64,000 bases of DNA from Planctomycetota bacterium. Its GTDB lineage: Bacteria; Planctomycetota; B15-G4. Positions within the stretch are counted from its first letter, which is position 1. The number at the start of each line of letters is the position of its first letter. The position numbers and the translations under genes were made by a program. The stretch is from contig JAJDEP010000016.1 in the NCBI GenBank assembly GCA_029259715.1, positions 62,001-126,000 of the forward strand, given 5' to 3'. Of this stretch, positions 7,734 to 15,182 are shown piece after piece. The notes beneath the pieces were generated by a model that was not told the DNA's origin, did not search any database, and was given only the letters and a program-made list of their open reading frames with translations.

Positions 7734-9242
7734 TCAGCGGATGGACGTCGGCGCCTGCTGTCCCTCGGGCAACACGGTGGTGGGTACCGGGCCGGCCTCG
7801 AGCCGCGCGTCGAACTCGGCCTTGGCCGCGGCGATGAGCGCGGGGTCTTCGATGAGCCGCAACGTCGCGCCGGCCAGCGCCTTGGCGGCCACGGCCAGGC
7901 CCTTCTCGCCGATGGACATGCCGGTGCACGCGACGATCTGCCAGCTGTGGCCCGGCGCGCCCAGGGTGTAGCTGGCCACGCGGACGCCGCCCGTCGGCAC
8001 GACCCAGCTCACGTTGCCCACGTCGGTGCTCGCGGGCACGCGGTAGGGGCCGTCGGGCAGGGGCATGACGTCGTCGGCGAGGGGCTTGCTCGGCACGGGC
8101 TCGAAGTCGGTCTGGGTGGCCGCCGCGAAGGCCCGCTCGGCGTCGGTGAACGTCGGCGGCCCGACGCGCTCGAGTTGCTCCTGCAGCAGCACGCTCAGCG
8201 GACGGTTGGGCAGCACCTCGAACAGGTCGCTGTCGAGCTGGGTGGTGAGCTCGGTGCGCGTCATGGTGGCGGCGCCGGCGGCGATCTCACCCACGCGCTC
8301 GAGCACGTGCTCGACGGAGGCGTGGTCGTCGGCGCGCAGGTAGTACCAGACCTCGGCGCGGGGCGGCACGACGTTGGGCTGGCCGCCGCCGTCGGTGATG
8401 ACGTAGTGCATGCGCACATCGTCGCGCAGGTGCTCGCGTAGGAAGTTGACGCCGACGTTCATGAGCTCGACGGCGTCGAGGGCCGAGCGGCCCTGCTCGG
8501 GGCTGCGGCTGGCGTGGGCGGCCTGGCCGGCGAAGCGGAACTTGGCCGAGACGATGGCCTTGCTCCACGCGTAGTACACGCGGGTGACGTCGCCGGCGTG
8601 CCAGTGCAGCGCGACGTCGAGGTCGTCGAAGAGGCCGGCGCGGGCCATGTAGGTCTTGCCGAGGCCGGTTTCCTCGGCGGGGGTGCCGTAGAGGCGGATG
8701 GTGCCGCTCCCGCCGCTGGCCTCCAGCGCCGACCAGGCGGCCGCCGCGGCCGCCGCGCTGCCCGTGCCGAACACCGAGTGTCCGCACCCGTGGCCGATGT
8801 CTTCGGCGCTGCCGCTCGGTGCACCCGGGCGCGCCTCACGCCGCGGCGTGGCGGCCTGGCTCATGCCCGGCAGCGCGTCGTACTCGGCGAGGATGCCGAT
8901 GACGGGCGAGCCGCTCCCCGCCTCCGCCACGAAGGCCGTGGGCATGCCGGCGACGCCCCGCTCGACGCGGAAGCCCTCCGCGCTCAGGAAGTCGATCAAC
9001 GCGTCGGCGGCGACGTGCTCCTGCAGGCCGACCTCGGGGTTGCTCCAGATGGTGTGGTTGAGGGCGGCGAGTTGGGCGGCGTGGTCGTCGATCCAGGCAT
9101 CGGCGGATTCGGCGAGGTCGGGGTGCGGGGCCTCTGCACCGTCCACGACGGTGGGGTGGGTGGCAGGACCAGCGTTGGGGCCGGCGACGGGGCCGGCAGC
9201 ACAGCCCGCGAAGATCAGCAGCGAGGCAGTCGATGTGAACAT
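7734..9242 (-). CDS. M20-family amidohydrolase lipoprotein (AbgB-like)
   Basis: 502 residues. ATG at 9240-9242 gives a short lipoprotein signal (LLIFAGC, Cys14); the frame is open upstream but that region overlaps the divergent tetR gene. Metal-binding and catalytic blocks of M20D peptidases are present: ILAEYDALPGM (117-127), IGHGCGHS (149-156), TPAEETG (187-193) and ALHWHAGD (211-218). The closest named relatives are the aminobenzoyl-glutamate hydrolase subunit B type, which cleave amides of aromatic or acyl amino acids. Here the enzyme would act in the periplasm. It lies 53 bases from the next leftward gene and may share its transcript. Confidence 0.85.
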   Translation of the reverse strand: MFTSTASLLIFAGCAAGPVAGPNAGPATHPTVVDGAEAPHPDLAESADAWIDDHAAQLAALNHTIWSNPEVGLQEHVAADALIDFLSAEGFRVERGVAGMPTAFVAEAGSGSPVIGILAEYDALPGMSQAATPRREARPGAPSGSAEDIGHGCGHSVFGTGSAAAAAAAWSALEASGGSGTIRLYGTPAEETGLGKTYMARAGLFDDLDVALHWHAGDVTRVYYAWSKAIVSAKFRFAGQAAHASRSPEQGRSALDAVELMNVGVNFLREHLRDDVRMHYVITDGGGQPNVVPPRAEVWYYLRADDHASVEHVLERVGEIAAGAATMTRTELTTQLDSDLFEVLPNRPLSVLLQEQLERVGPPTFTDAERAFAAATQTDFEPVPSKPLADDVMPLPDGPYRVPASTDVGNVSWVVPTGGVRVASYTLGAPGHSWQIVACTGMSIGEKGLAVAAKALAGATLRLIEDPALIAAAKAEFDARLEAGPVPTTVLPEGQQAPTSIR

Positions 9243-9356
9243 GGAGGCACTCCGGGTCGGCGATCTCGGCGGCGTCAGCACGGGACGCGCGAGTCTAGCA
9301 ATGGAGTTCGAGGCGCTGCCCAGGGGCCGGCCCCGGCCGACTCCCGGCCCTGTGGC

Positions 9357-9385
9357 TTGACACGCCGAACGTTCGGTCCAATAAA
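9357..9385 (+). promoter_or_regulatory. Sigma70-type promoter of the tetR gene
   Basis: TTGACA at 9357-9362 is a perfect -35 box; 17 bases later AATAAA at 9380-9385 matches four of six -10 positions. The spacer contains the palindromic operator at 9365-9376, so a bound repressor would block polymerase. It points toward the tetR start at 9445, consistent with autorepression. Confidence 0.7.
9365..9376. promoter_or_regulatory. TetR operator 1 (CCGAACGTTCGG)
   Basis: A perfect 12-base palindrome inside the promoter spacer of the tetR gene. The same core recurs at 10073-10090, extended to 18 bases, in front of the neighbouring operon. The shared core makes both sites likely targets of the adjacent TetR protein. 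Confidence 0.8.
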
Positions 9386-9444
9386 GGGGCGCGCTGCAGG
9401 CGGTCGCACCGGACCGCATCCCCGAGCGCCTCAGGAGACGGACC

Positions 9445-10014
9445 ATGCCCGCAGCCCGGGTCGACGACGCGAAGCTCTTGGCGGGCCTCACGCGGGTGTT
9501 CTGCCTGCACGGCTTCGAGGGCGCGAGCCTGAGCCGCATCTCCGAGGCGACCGGTCTGCAGCGCGCGAGCCTCTATCACCGCTTCCCCGGCGGGAAGGAA
9601 GAGATGGCCGAAGCGGTGCTCGACGAGACCGACCGGCAATTCGAGGAGGTGGTGTTGGCGCCCCTGGCGGGGAAGGGAGCGCCGGCGGCGCGCATCCGGC
9701 GCATGGCCGAGGAGGTCGGCAGGCACTACGACGAGGGGCGACAGTCGTGCTTGCTGGACACGCTGTCCCTCGGCGAGGGCTCTTCCGAGCTGAGGCGCCA
9801 CGTGAAGCGTTCTTTCGCGGCCTGGCGGGACGCCCTCGTGGCGGTGGCGCGGGAGGGCGGTGCGACGCCCGCCGTGGCCAAGCGCCGGGCCGAAGAGGCC
9901 CTGGTCGTGATCCAGGGATCGTTGGTGCTGGCTCGGGGTCTGGGCGATCGCAAGGCTTTCCAGCGGGTGCTGGCGGGGCTTCCGGGGTTGCTCCTCAAGG
10001 GCCGCTTGGGCTGA
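9445..10014 (+). CDS. TetR-family repressor, LmrA/YxaF-like
   Basis: 189 residues. The N-terminal domain is a typical TetR helix-turn-helix (VFCLHGFEGASLSRISEATGLQRASLYHRFPGGKEEM, shown here as residues 19-52, in pieces: GASLSRISEATGL then ASLYHRFPGGKE). The C-terminal ligand and dimer domain carries CLLDTLSLGEGS, as in LmrA/YxaF-type repressors that release DNA on binding aromatic or drug-like ligands. It probably represses itself and the DsrE-oxidoreductase-YHS genes through two identical palindromes. ATG at 9445; a purine-rich stretch (AGGAGACGG) upstream gives good ribosome binding. Confidence 0.9.
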   Translation: MPAARVDDAKLLAGLTRVFCLHGFEGASLSRISEATGLQRASLYHRFPGGKEEMAEAVLDETDRQFEEVVLAPLAGKGAPAARIRRMAEEVGRHYDEGRQSCLLDTLSLGEGSSELRRHVKRSFAAWRDALVAVAREGGATPAVAKRRAEEALVVIQGSLVLARGLGDRKAFQRVLAGLPGLLLKGRLG

Positions 10015-10043
10015 GGGCGGTGGGGCCGGACCGCGGCCGGGTC

Positions 10044-10061
10044 GGGGCGATCCCCTTTTTT
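10044..10061 (+). terminator. Rho-independent terminator after tetR
   Basis: GGGG-CGAT-CCCC hairpin (10044-10055) directly followed by six T residues (10056-10061), 30 bases after the tetR stop. The stem is short, but an uninterrupted T run is rare in this GC-rich window. It would separate tetR from the operon promoter that starts 10 bases later. Confidence 0.55.
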
Positions 10062-10070
10062 GGGAATCGA

Positions 10071-10099
10071 TTGTACCGAACGTTCGGTACGCGCATCAG
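10071..10099 (+). promoter_or_regulatory. Repressible promoter with TetR operator 2 (18-base palindrome)
   Basis: Bases 10073-10090 form a perfect 18-base palindrome with the core CCGAACGTTCGG, identical to operator 1. It lies between a possible -35 TTGTAC (10071-10076) and, 17 bases on, a weak -10 CATCAG (10094-10099). The arrangement mirrors the tetR promoter. The start codon it serves is at 10144. Confidence 0.75.
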
Positions 10100-10143
10100 A
10101 AGCACTGAATCCACCAGCCCACCCCGTGAAAGGGAACACCGCC

Positions 10144-10518
10144 ATGAAAGCCGCCGTCGTCGTCCTGTCCGACCCCAAGTCCGGCACCGAGGAGGCCCTC
10201 GGCCGGGTCTTCAACGCCCTCGCCACCGCCCATGACTTCAAGCAGCGCGGCGACGAGGTGACCGTCCTGTTCCACGGTGCCGCCACCCGGTGGCCTGGCG
10301 TCCTGACCGAACCCGGCCACCCGGCCAACGAGCTGTACGACGCCGTGAAGGACAAGGTCGCCGGCGTGTCCTGCGCCTGCACCGACGTCTTCGGCGGCGC
10401 CGAGGAGGCCCAGGCCGCGGGCCTCGCATTGATCAAGGACAACCCCGTGCCGGGCACTTCCGGCCTGCCGAGCCTCGCGAAGCTCAGCGCCGACGGCTTC
10501 ACCGTCCTGACCTTCTGA
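10144..10518 (+). CDS. DsrE-family protein
   Basis: 124 residues, cytoplasmic. DsrE/TusD-like proteins are small alpha/beta proteins that often carry sulfur on a cysteine; others act as peroxiredoxin-like or regulatory subunits. The sequence shows the family order MKAAVVVLSDP, ALATAHDFKQRGDEVTVLFHG, and a Cys pair in VSCACTDVFGG that could be redox-active. First gene of the operon behind operator 2; ATG 10144 is preceded by GAAAGGGA. The frame extends upstream to 10060 but that would run through the operator. Probably induced when the TetR ligand is present. Confidence 0.8.
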   Translation: MKAAVVVLSDPKSGTEEALGRVFNALATAHDFKQRGDEVTVLFHGAATRWPGVLTEPGHPANELYDAVKDKVAGVSCACTDVFGGAEEAQAAGLALIKDNPVPGTSGLPSLAKLSADGFTVLTF

Positions 10519-10566
10519 ATCGAGCACGCGAATCCGGCGCCGACGCGCCCACTGCGGAGAGAGGCC

Positions 10567-11526
10567 ATGACCGTCACGAGTCCCGATCGCACGAGCCCGT
10601 TCCACGCCGGCGAGCTCGAAGTCCAACGCCGGGTCGGCGAGCAAGCCATGGCCGCCGGCAACGGCCGCGTCATCAGCGACGCCATCCCCGGCGGGGCCCT
10701 GCCGTTCCTGGGCCAGCAGTCCATGGCCATCGTCGGAAGCGTCGATGCCGACGGCACACCGTGGGCCTCGGCACTGTTCGGTCTGCAGGGCTTCCTGTCG
10801 GCGTCCGGTCCGCACCGGGTCGAGATCGACCTGGCGCTCGCGGGACTCGACCGGACCGACCCGCTGTGGGCCCACCTCGAGCGCGACGAACGCCTGGGGC
10901 TGCTCGCCATCGAGCTCGGCACGCGACGTCGTCTGCGCGTGAACGGTCGCGCACGCTGGAACGGGGAGGACGGCCTCACCCTCGATGTGGACGAGGCCTA
11001 TCCCAACTGCCCCCAGTACATCCAGCGCCGGCACCTGACCCTCACCGACGTGTGGCCGAGCCTGGACGTCCCGGCGACGCCGCAACGCGGTGACCAGCTC
11101 GGCCCCGAGCAGCAGCAGTGGATCACCGGGGCCGACACCTTCTTCGTGGCCTCCGTCCATCCCGAAGGCGGCGCGGACGTCTCACACCGCGGCGGCAAGG
11201 CCGGCTTCGTGCAGGTCCTCGCCGATGGCCGCCTGCGCATCCCCGACTACGCGGGCAACTCCCTGTTCAACACCCTGGGCAACTTCGCTGCCCACCCGCG
11301 CGCCGGTTTGTTGTTCCTCGACTTCGAGCGGGGCCGCTCGTTGCAGGTCGTGGGCACCCCGACCCTGCAGTTCGACCAGGCCGATCCCGACGAGCGCACC
11401 GGCGGCACCGCGCGCTTCTGGGAGCTGAGCGTCGACGCCTGGCGCGAGGCGGAGATCCCGGCCGGCCTGCGTTGGGAGTTCCTGGACGCCTCGCCGTTCA
11501 ACCCCGACTTCCTGTCCGCGGCCTGA
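10567..11526 (+). CDS. Pyridoxamine 5'-phosphate oxidase-family (FMN-binding split barrel) protein
   Basis: 319 residues. It looks like two PPOX-type halves: residues about 35-110 (ALPFLGQQSMAIVGSVDADGTPWASALFG) and about 180-270 (ITGADTFFVASVHPEGGADVSHRGGKAGFV ... IPDYAGNSLFNTLGNFAAHPRAGLLFLDF). Such proteins bind FMN or F420 and often reduce quinones, dyes or peroxides. It lies between a DsrE protein and a YHS-domain secreted protein under one TetR-controlled promoter, which suggests a detoxification or redox-stress role. The 48-base gap to the DsrE gene contains GGAGAGAGG just before the ATG. Confidence 0.85.
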   Translation: MTVTSPDRTSPFHAGELEVQRRVGEQAMAAGNGRVISDAIPGGALPFLGQQSMAIVGSVDADGTPWASALFGLQGFLSASGPHRVEIDLALAGLDRTDPLWAHLERDERLGLLAIELGTRRRLRVNGRARWNGEDGLTLDVDEAYPNCPQYIQRRHLTLTDVWPSLDVPATPQRGDQLGPEQQQWITGADTFFVASVHPEGGADVSHRGGKAGFVQVLADGRLRIPDYAGNSLFNTLGNFAAHPRAGLLFLDFERGRSLQVVGTPTLQFDQADPDERTGGTARFWELSVDAWREAEIPAGLRWEFLDASPFNPDFLSAA

Positions 11527-11586
11527 GCACCCGCCCAGCCGCTTCCCAGCTGTTTCGAGTCTGTTCCAACCCAAGGAGGAGTATCC

Positions 11587-12099
11587 ATGAACACGCGTAT
11601 CACTGCTTTCGCCCTCATCGCCCTGATCCTGGCCGGCACCGTCGCTTGGGCCCTGGCGCCCGCTCCGGTCACGGCCGCGGGGCCGCATGACCTCGTCAAC
11701 GTCTCCACCGGCCTCACGTCGACGGGCGCCCCGCTGGCGCTGCACGGCTACGACCCGGTGGCCTACTTCACCGACGGCGCGCCGCGTCTCGGCACCGCGA
11801 AGTTCTCGGCCAAGCACGCGGGCGCGACCTATCGCTTCGCGAGTGAGGCCCACCTCGACGCGTTCGATGACGCGCCCGAGCGCTACGTGCCGAGCTTCGG
11901 CGGCTTCTGCGCCTACGGCGTCTCGGTGGGCAAGAAGTTCGACGGCGACCCGAACCAGTGGGCCGTGGTCGACGGCATGCTCTACCTGAACCTCAACGCC
12001 GACATCCGCGCGGTGTGGAAGGAGGACGTGCCGGGCAACATCCGCAAAGCCGTCGAGGAGTGGAGCGACATCAAGGGCAAGGCGACCGCCTCGCTCTGA
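11587..12099 (+). CDS. Secreted YHS-domain protein
   Basis: 170 residues with a clear signal peptide (ITAFALIALILAGTVAWAL). The mature part has a YHS-type metal or heme-associated domain: GYDPVAYFTDGAPRLG, FSAKHAGATYRFASEAH, FVPS-like YVPSFGGFCAYGVSVGKKF, and VDGMLYLNLNADI. This is the common 'YHS domain-containing protein' exported in many proteobacteria and planctomycetes; its function is unknown. AAGGAGGAGTATCC before the ATG is the strongest Shine-Dalgarno sequence of the region. It is the last gene of the TetR-controlled operon and is followed by a strong hairpin. Confidence 0.8.
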   Translation: MNTRITAFALIALILAGTVAWALAPAPVTAAGPHDLVNVSTGLTSTGAPLALHGYDPVAYFTDGAPRLGTAKFSAKHAGATYRFASEAHLDAFDDAPERYVPSFGGFCAYGVSVGKKFDGDPNQWAVVDGMLYLNLNADIRAVWKEDVPGNIRKAVEEWSDIKGKATASL

Positions 12100-12128
12100 C
12101 CCCACGCTCTGATTCGCAACGTACACCG

Positions 12129-12159
12129 GGGCGGGAGTGCCGATGCGGCGCTCCCGCCC
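12129..12159 (+). terminator. Strong hairpin downstream of the YHS operon
   Basis: Fourteen-pair stem (12129-12142 with 12146-12159, one T-G wobble) closed by a three-base ATG loop, 30 bases after the YHS gene stop. No T run follows, so it may act as an RNA 3' end stabiliser or a Rho-assisted terminator rather than a classic intrinsic terminator. Confidence 0.55.
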
Positions 12160-12246
12160 TCGGTCCGTAAGGCGAGGCGATGCCCGTGTTTCGACCCGTC
12201 GAGGGAGAGCGCGAGTCAGGCCGCGAGAGGTGATAAAAGGGCGGGA

Positions 12247-13734
12247 ATGAGCAGCATGCGATGGCCCATCGTCCTGTTGGTCGGTGCGGTGGCAGGATCG
12301 ATTCTGTGGCTACTCGCCGACACCGGTTCAGAATCGACGGCCGACATCGACGTCGTGACCGAGGGTCGGGGAGACAGCGATGCATTTGTCGCTCCTGCGG
12401 CTCTCGATCCACACGACCGGCAAGCGGCCGAGGGCTTGAGACCCGCGAGCCCCGAGGAGCTTGACGAGTGGACCAGCAAGCCCTGGGGAGAGTTGGGATT
12501 CGTGGGAGTCGGTTCCCTTCAAGTCACGTTGAGGAACCAGGATGGAATTGCGATCTCGCCGGGACGCATCAAGGTCACCTCGCCGTGGGGGGGCGCGCAG
12601 TCGGCGCTGGTGGATGCGAGAGGGGAGGTCGTCTTCGAAGGTCTGGACGTCGGCCGCTGGCGCCTCACGATTGACCCCGACTCCCTTCCCGAGGGCTACC
12701 TGGCGCCTTGGAATCAGCTCGGCTCGGGCTGTGCGGCGGATCTCCCGCCGGGTCTCATCGCCACCGAAGTCGAAATCACCGAGGGGAAGACGACGGCGAC
12801 CTCCTTTGTGGTCAACTCCCCCGCTCGGGTGACGGTGTTTGTCGAGGGTCCGGATGGGGGTGTGATCCCCAACGCGACGGTGAGGCTGCGCACTTTCATG
12901 CCCTGCATCGAGGGCTACCTCGTCGATGCCGTGACCGACGACAATGGCCGAGCGCTGCTCGACGACCTGCACCCTGGCGCTCACTACCTCGAGGTCTGGC
13001 CTGCACAGCCGGCGCATCTCTACTTGTCGCGACCCGAGGGCTTCATTGTCGAGGTGCATCCGGGCTTTGACCATGGCCCCTTCACGCTCAGACTCGGAAT
13101 CGGGGACGTCACGATCGAAGGCACGGTTGTCGATCGATTCGGCGAACCCGTCGCCGGCCTGACCGTGGAGGCCCTCTACTACAAGCCGGAGTCGGAGCGG
13201 CATCCGTGGCGTGCCTACTCTCGTTATGCAGGCGTGGCCTCCTTGGCGCTGACGGATGCGAACGGTCGCTACGTCTTCGATGACCTCCCACGGGAGCGCA
13301 TTCACGTGGCCTTCACCCGCTCATTCAGCCCGGCGGCGCGGGTCGGCTCGAAGCGCTTCGCCGGAGGGGTCGACAATCTCGAGTTTGACCTGAAGCGGAC
13401 CAGTGCGACCGTCGATGCGGGCATCACGACGGTCTGGTTCTCGAGGCCCTATACACTGCGTGGGCGTGTCTTCGATGTGGACGGTCGGCCGCGAACGTCG
13501 GGGGCAGTCTGGGTGTCACTCGGATCAGACGAAGGAGCTGGCCTGCCGTCCGGGCTCCACATGCCCGGGTTCGAGAGGTACGGTCAGAAGTTCGCTCGCC
13601 TCGAGGACGACGGCTCTTTCTCCTGGGCGTGCGAGACGCCGCACGTACCCGTCATCCTCCGCATCGGGAAGGCGCACTACACGGTCACGCCGCAACCGGA
13701 CACCGAGGAAGAACTGACCTTCGAATGGCGATGA
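12247..13734 (+). CDS. Secreted/membrane-anchored protein with carboxypeptidase-regulatory-like (Ig-fold) repeats
   Basis: 495 residues. An N-terminal hydrophobic segment (WPIVLLVGAVAGSILWLLA) is followed by an acidic linker and then at least three beta-sandwich segments of the carboxypeptidase regulatory type: SALVDARGEVVFEGLDVGRW, DDNGRALLDDLHPGAHYLEV and DANGRYVFDDLPRERIHVAF. Such domains are structural or adhesive; no catalytic residues are seen. Third-position GC is visibly lower than in neighbours, so it may be a faster-evolving or acquired gene. Its stop overlaps the start of the rRNA methyltransferase gene. A TGATAAAAG sequence lies about eight bases before the ATG with no obvious Shine-Dalgarno sequence. 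Confidence 0.65.
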   Translation: MSSMRWPIVLLVGAVAGSILWLLADTGSESTADIDVVTEGRGDSDAFVAPAALDPHDRQAAEGLRPASPEELDEWTSKPWGELGFVGVGSLQVTLRNQDGIAISPGRIKVTSPWGGAQSALVDARGEVVFEGLDVGRWRLTIDPDSLPEGYLAPWNQLGSGCAADLPPGLIATEVEITEGKTTATSFVVNSPARVTVFVEGPDGGVIPNATVRLRTFMPCIEGYLVDAVTDDNGRALLDDLHPGAHYLEVWPAQPAHLYLSRPEGFIVEVHPGFDHGPFTLRLGIGDVTIEGTVVDRFGEPVAGLTVEALYYKPESERHPWRAYSRYAGVASLALTDANGRYVFDDLPRERIHVAFTRSFSPAARVGSKRFAGGVDNLEFDLKRTSATVDAGITTVWFSRPYTLRGRVFDVDGRPRTSGAVWVSLGSDEGAGLPSGLHMPGFERYGQKFARLEDDGSFSWACETPHVPVILRIGKAHYTVTPQPDTEEELTFEWR

Positions 13735-14882
13735 CCGCCCTGCGCACCTTCGACGTCGCCTGCACGCTGGGCCTGGAGACCGTCCTCGAGGACGAGCTGA
13801 AGGCCCTCGGTGCCGGCAACCTGCGTCCGCGTCGCGGCGGCGTCGTGTGCGAGGGCGACCTGGCCCTCGGCTACCGCGCCTGCCTGTGGCTGCGCTCGGC
13901 GGTGCGCGTGCTCGAGCGGCTCGCCGTCTTCGACGTCGACGTCGAGCAGGATCTCTACGACCGCGTCGCCGCCATGGAGTGGGAGGCGCTGCTCGGCCCC
14001 GACGACACGCTGGCGGTGGAGGCCACGGTGCGCGGGTCGGTGCATGCGAGCCCCCAGTTCGCGGCGCTGCGCGTGAAGGACGCCATCTGCGACCGTTTCC
14101 GCGAGCGCACCGGCCGGCGCCCCAGTGTCGACCGCGAGGCGCCGCTGCTGCCGCTGCACCTGCGGCTGGTGAAGGGGCGCGCCACCCTGGGCCGCGACCT
14201 GGCCGGCGAAAGCCTGCACCGGCGCGGCTACCGCCCGATTCAGGTGAAGAGCCCGCTCAACGAAGCCACCGCGGCGGGCATCCTGCTGCTCGGCGGCTAC
14301 GACGGCACGGGCTTCATGCTCGACCCCATGTGCGGCTCGGCCACGCTGCTCATCGAGGCCGCGTGGATCGCCACCGACCGGGCGCCCGGCCTCGATCGCC
14401 GCTTCGCCTTCACGGCGTGGCCCGACTTCGACGAGCCGGCCTGGCGGGAGATCGTCGGTGAGGCCCTGGAGCGGTTGCGCCCGACGACGGAGGCGCGCTT
14501 TGTCGGCGTCGACATCCACGGCGGCGCGCTGACCATCGCCAACAAGAGCATCGAGGCGGCGGGGGTCGACCACCTCTTGGAGGTGGGGCGCGGCGACATC
14601 GACACCTGGCGTCCGGACGCGCCGCCCGACTGGCTGTTCACCAATCCGCCGTGGGGCGAGCGCCTGACGGGTGACGTCGAGCGCAGTTGGGGCGCGCTGG
14701 CGGAGCTGTTGCGAGAGTGCCCGGGCGTGCGTGCCCACGTGCTCAGCGGTTCGCCGGAGCTGTCGGGGCGACTGCGCCTGAAGGCCGACCGCCGCTGGCC
14801 CGTACGCAGCGGACAGATCGACAGCCGCCTGCTGCGCTACCTGATCCACGAGCGCGACGAGCAGGGGGCTGTCTCGCGATGA
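13731..14882 (+). CDS. THUMP-domain 23S rRNA (guanine-N2) methyltransferase (RlmL N-terminal type)
   Basis: 383 residues. It uses S-adenosylmethionine to methylate a guanine N2 in rRNA. Order: ferredoxin-like and THUMP domain (residues 1-155, DVACTLGLETVLEDELKAL), the LHRRGYRP segment, then a Rossmann methyltransferase with LDPMCGSATLLIEAAWIA (motif I) and the N6/N2-type catalytic FTNPPWGERL. It corresponds to the first half of E. coli RlmL; the RlmK half is absent. Two ATGs six bases apart are possible (13725 and 13731); 13731 is chosen because it forms an ATGA overlap with the previous stop. Confidence 0.9.
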   Translation: MTALRTFDVACTLGLETVLEDELKALGAGNLRPRRGGVVCEGDLALGYRACLWLRSAVRVLERLAVFDVDVEQDLYDRVAAMEWEALLGPDDTLAVEATVRGSVHASPQFAALRVKDAICDRFRERTGRRPSVDREAPLLPLHLRLVKGRATLGRDLAGESLHRRGYRPIQVKSPLNEATAAGILLLGGYDGTGFMLDPMCGSATLLIEAAWIATDRAPGLDRRFAFTAWPDFDEPAWREIVGEALERLRPTTEARFVGVDIHGGALTIANKSIEAAGVDHLLEVGRGDIDTWRPDAPPDWLFTNPPWGERLTGDVERSWGALAELLRECPGVRAHVLSGSPELSGRLRLKADRRWPVRSGQIDSRLLRYLIHERDEQGAVSR

Positions 14883-15181
14883 CGCCCCGGCCGCCCATCT
14901 GGTCGGTGTACCTGGTGCGTTGCGGCGACGGGTCGCTCTACACGGGCGTGGCCACCGACGTCGAGCGGCGCCTCGAGGAACACGAACGCGGCGAGCGCGG
15001 CGCCAAGTACCTGCGCGGGCGGGACAACCTCGAGGTGGTGCTCGAGCACGCCGTCGGCGAGCGCGGTGCGGCGCTCAGCCTCGAGGCGCGCATCAAGAAG
15101 CTCTCGCGCATGCGCAAGGAGGCGCTGGTGCGCGAGGGCGAGAGCCTGAACGAGATGCTCGCGGCGTTGCGAGAATCCTGA
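14879..15181 (+). CDS. GIY-YIG nuclease-superfamily protein (YhbQ/UPF0213 type)
   Basis: 100 residues, a single small domain: WSVYLVRCGDGSLYTGVATDVERRLEEH contains the GIY-YIG core (VYL...LYTGVA) with the conserved Arg (DVERR), and GRDNLEVVLEH, ALSLEARIKKLSR follow. YhbQ-type proteins are proposed DNA-repair or structure-specific nucleases; catalysis is not well characterised. The start overlaps the methyltransferase stop by ATGA, so the two are translated together, but a functional link between them is unproven. Confidence 0.9.
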   Translation: MTPRPPIWSVYLVRCGDGSLYTGVATDVERRLEEHERGERGAKYLRGRDNLEVVLEHAVGERGAALSLEARIKKLSRMRKEALVREGESLNEMLAALRES

Positions 15182-15182
15182 G

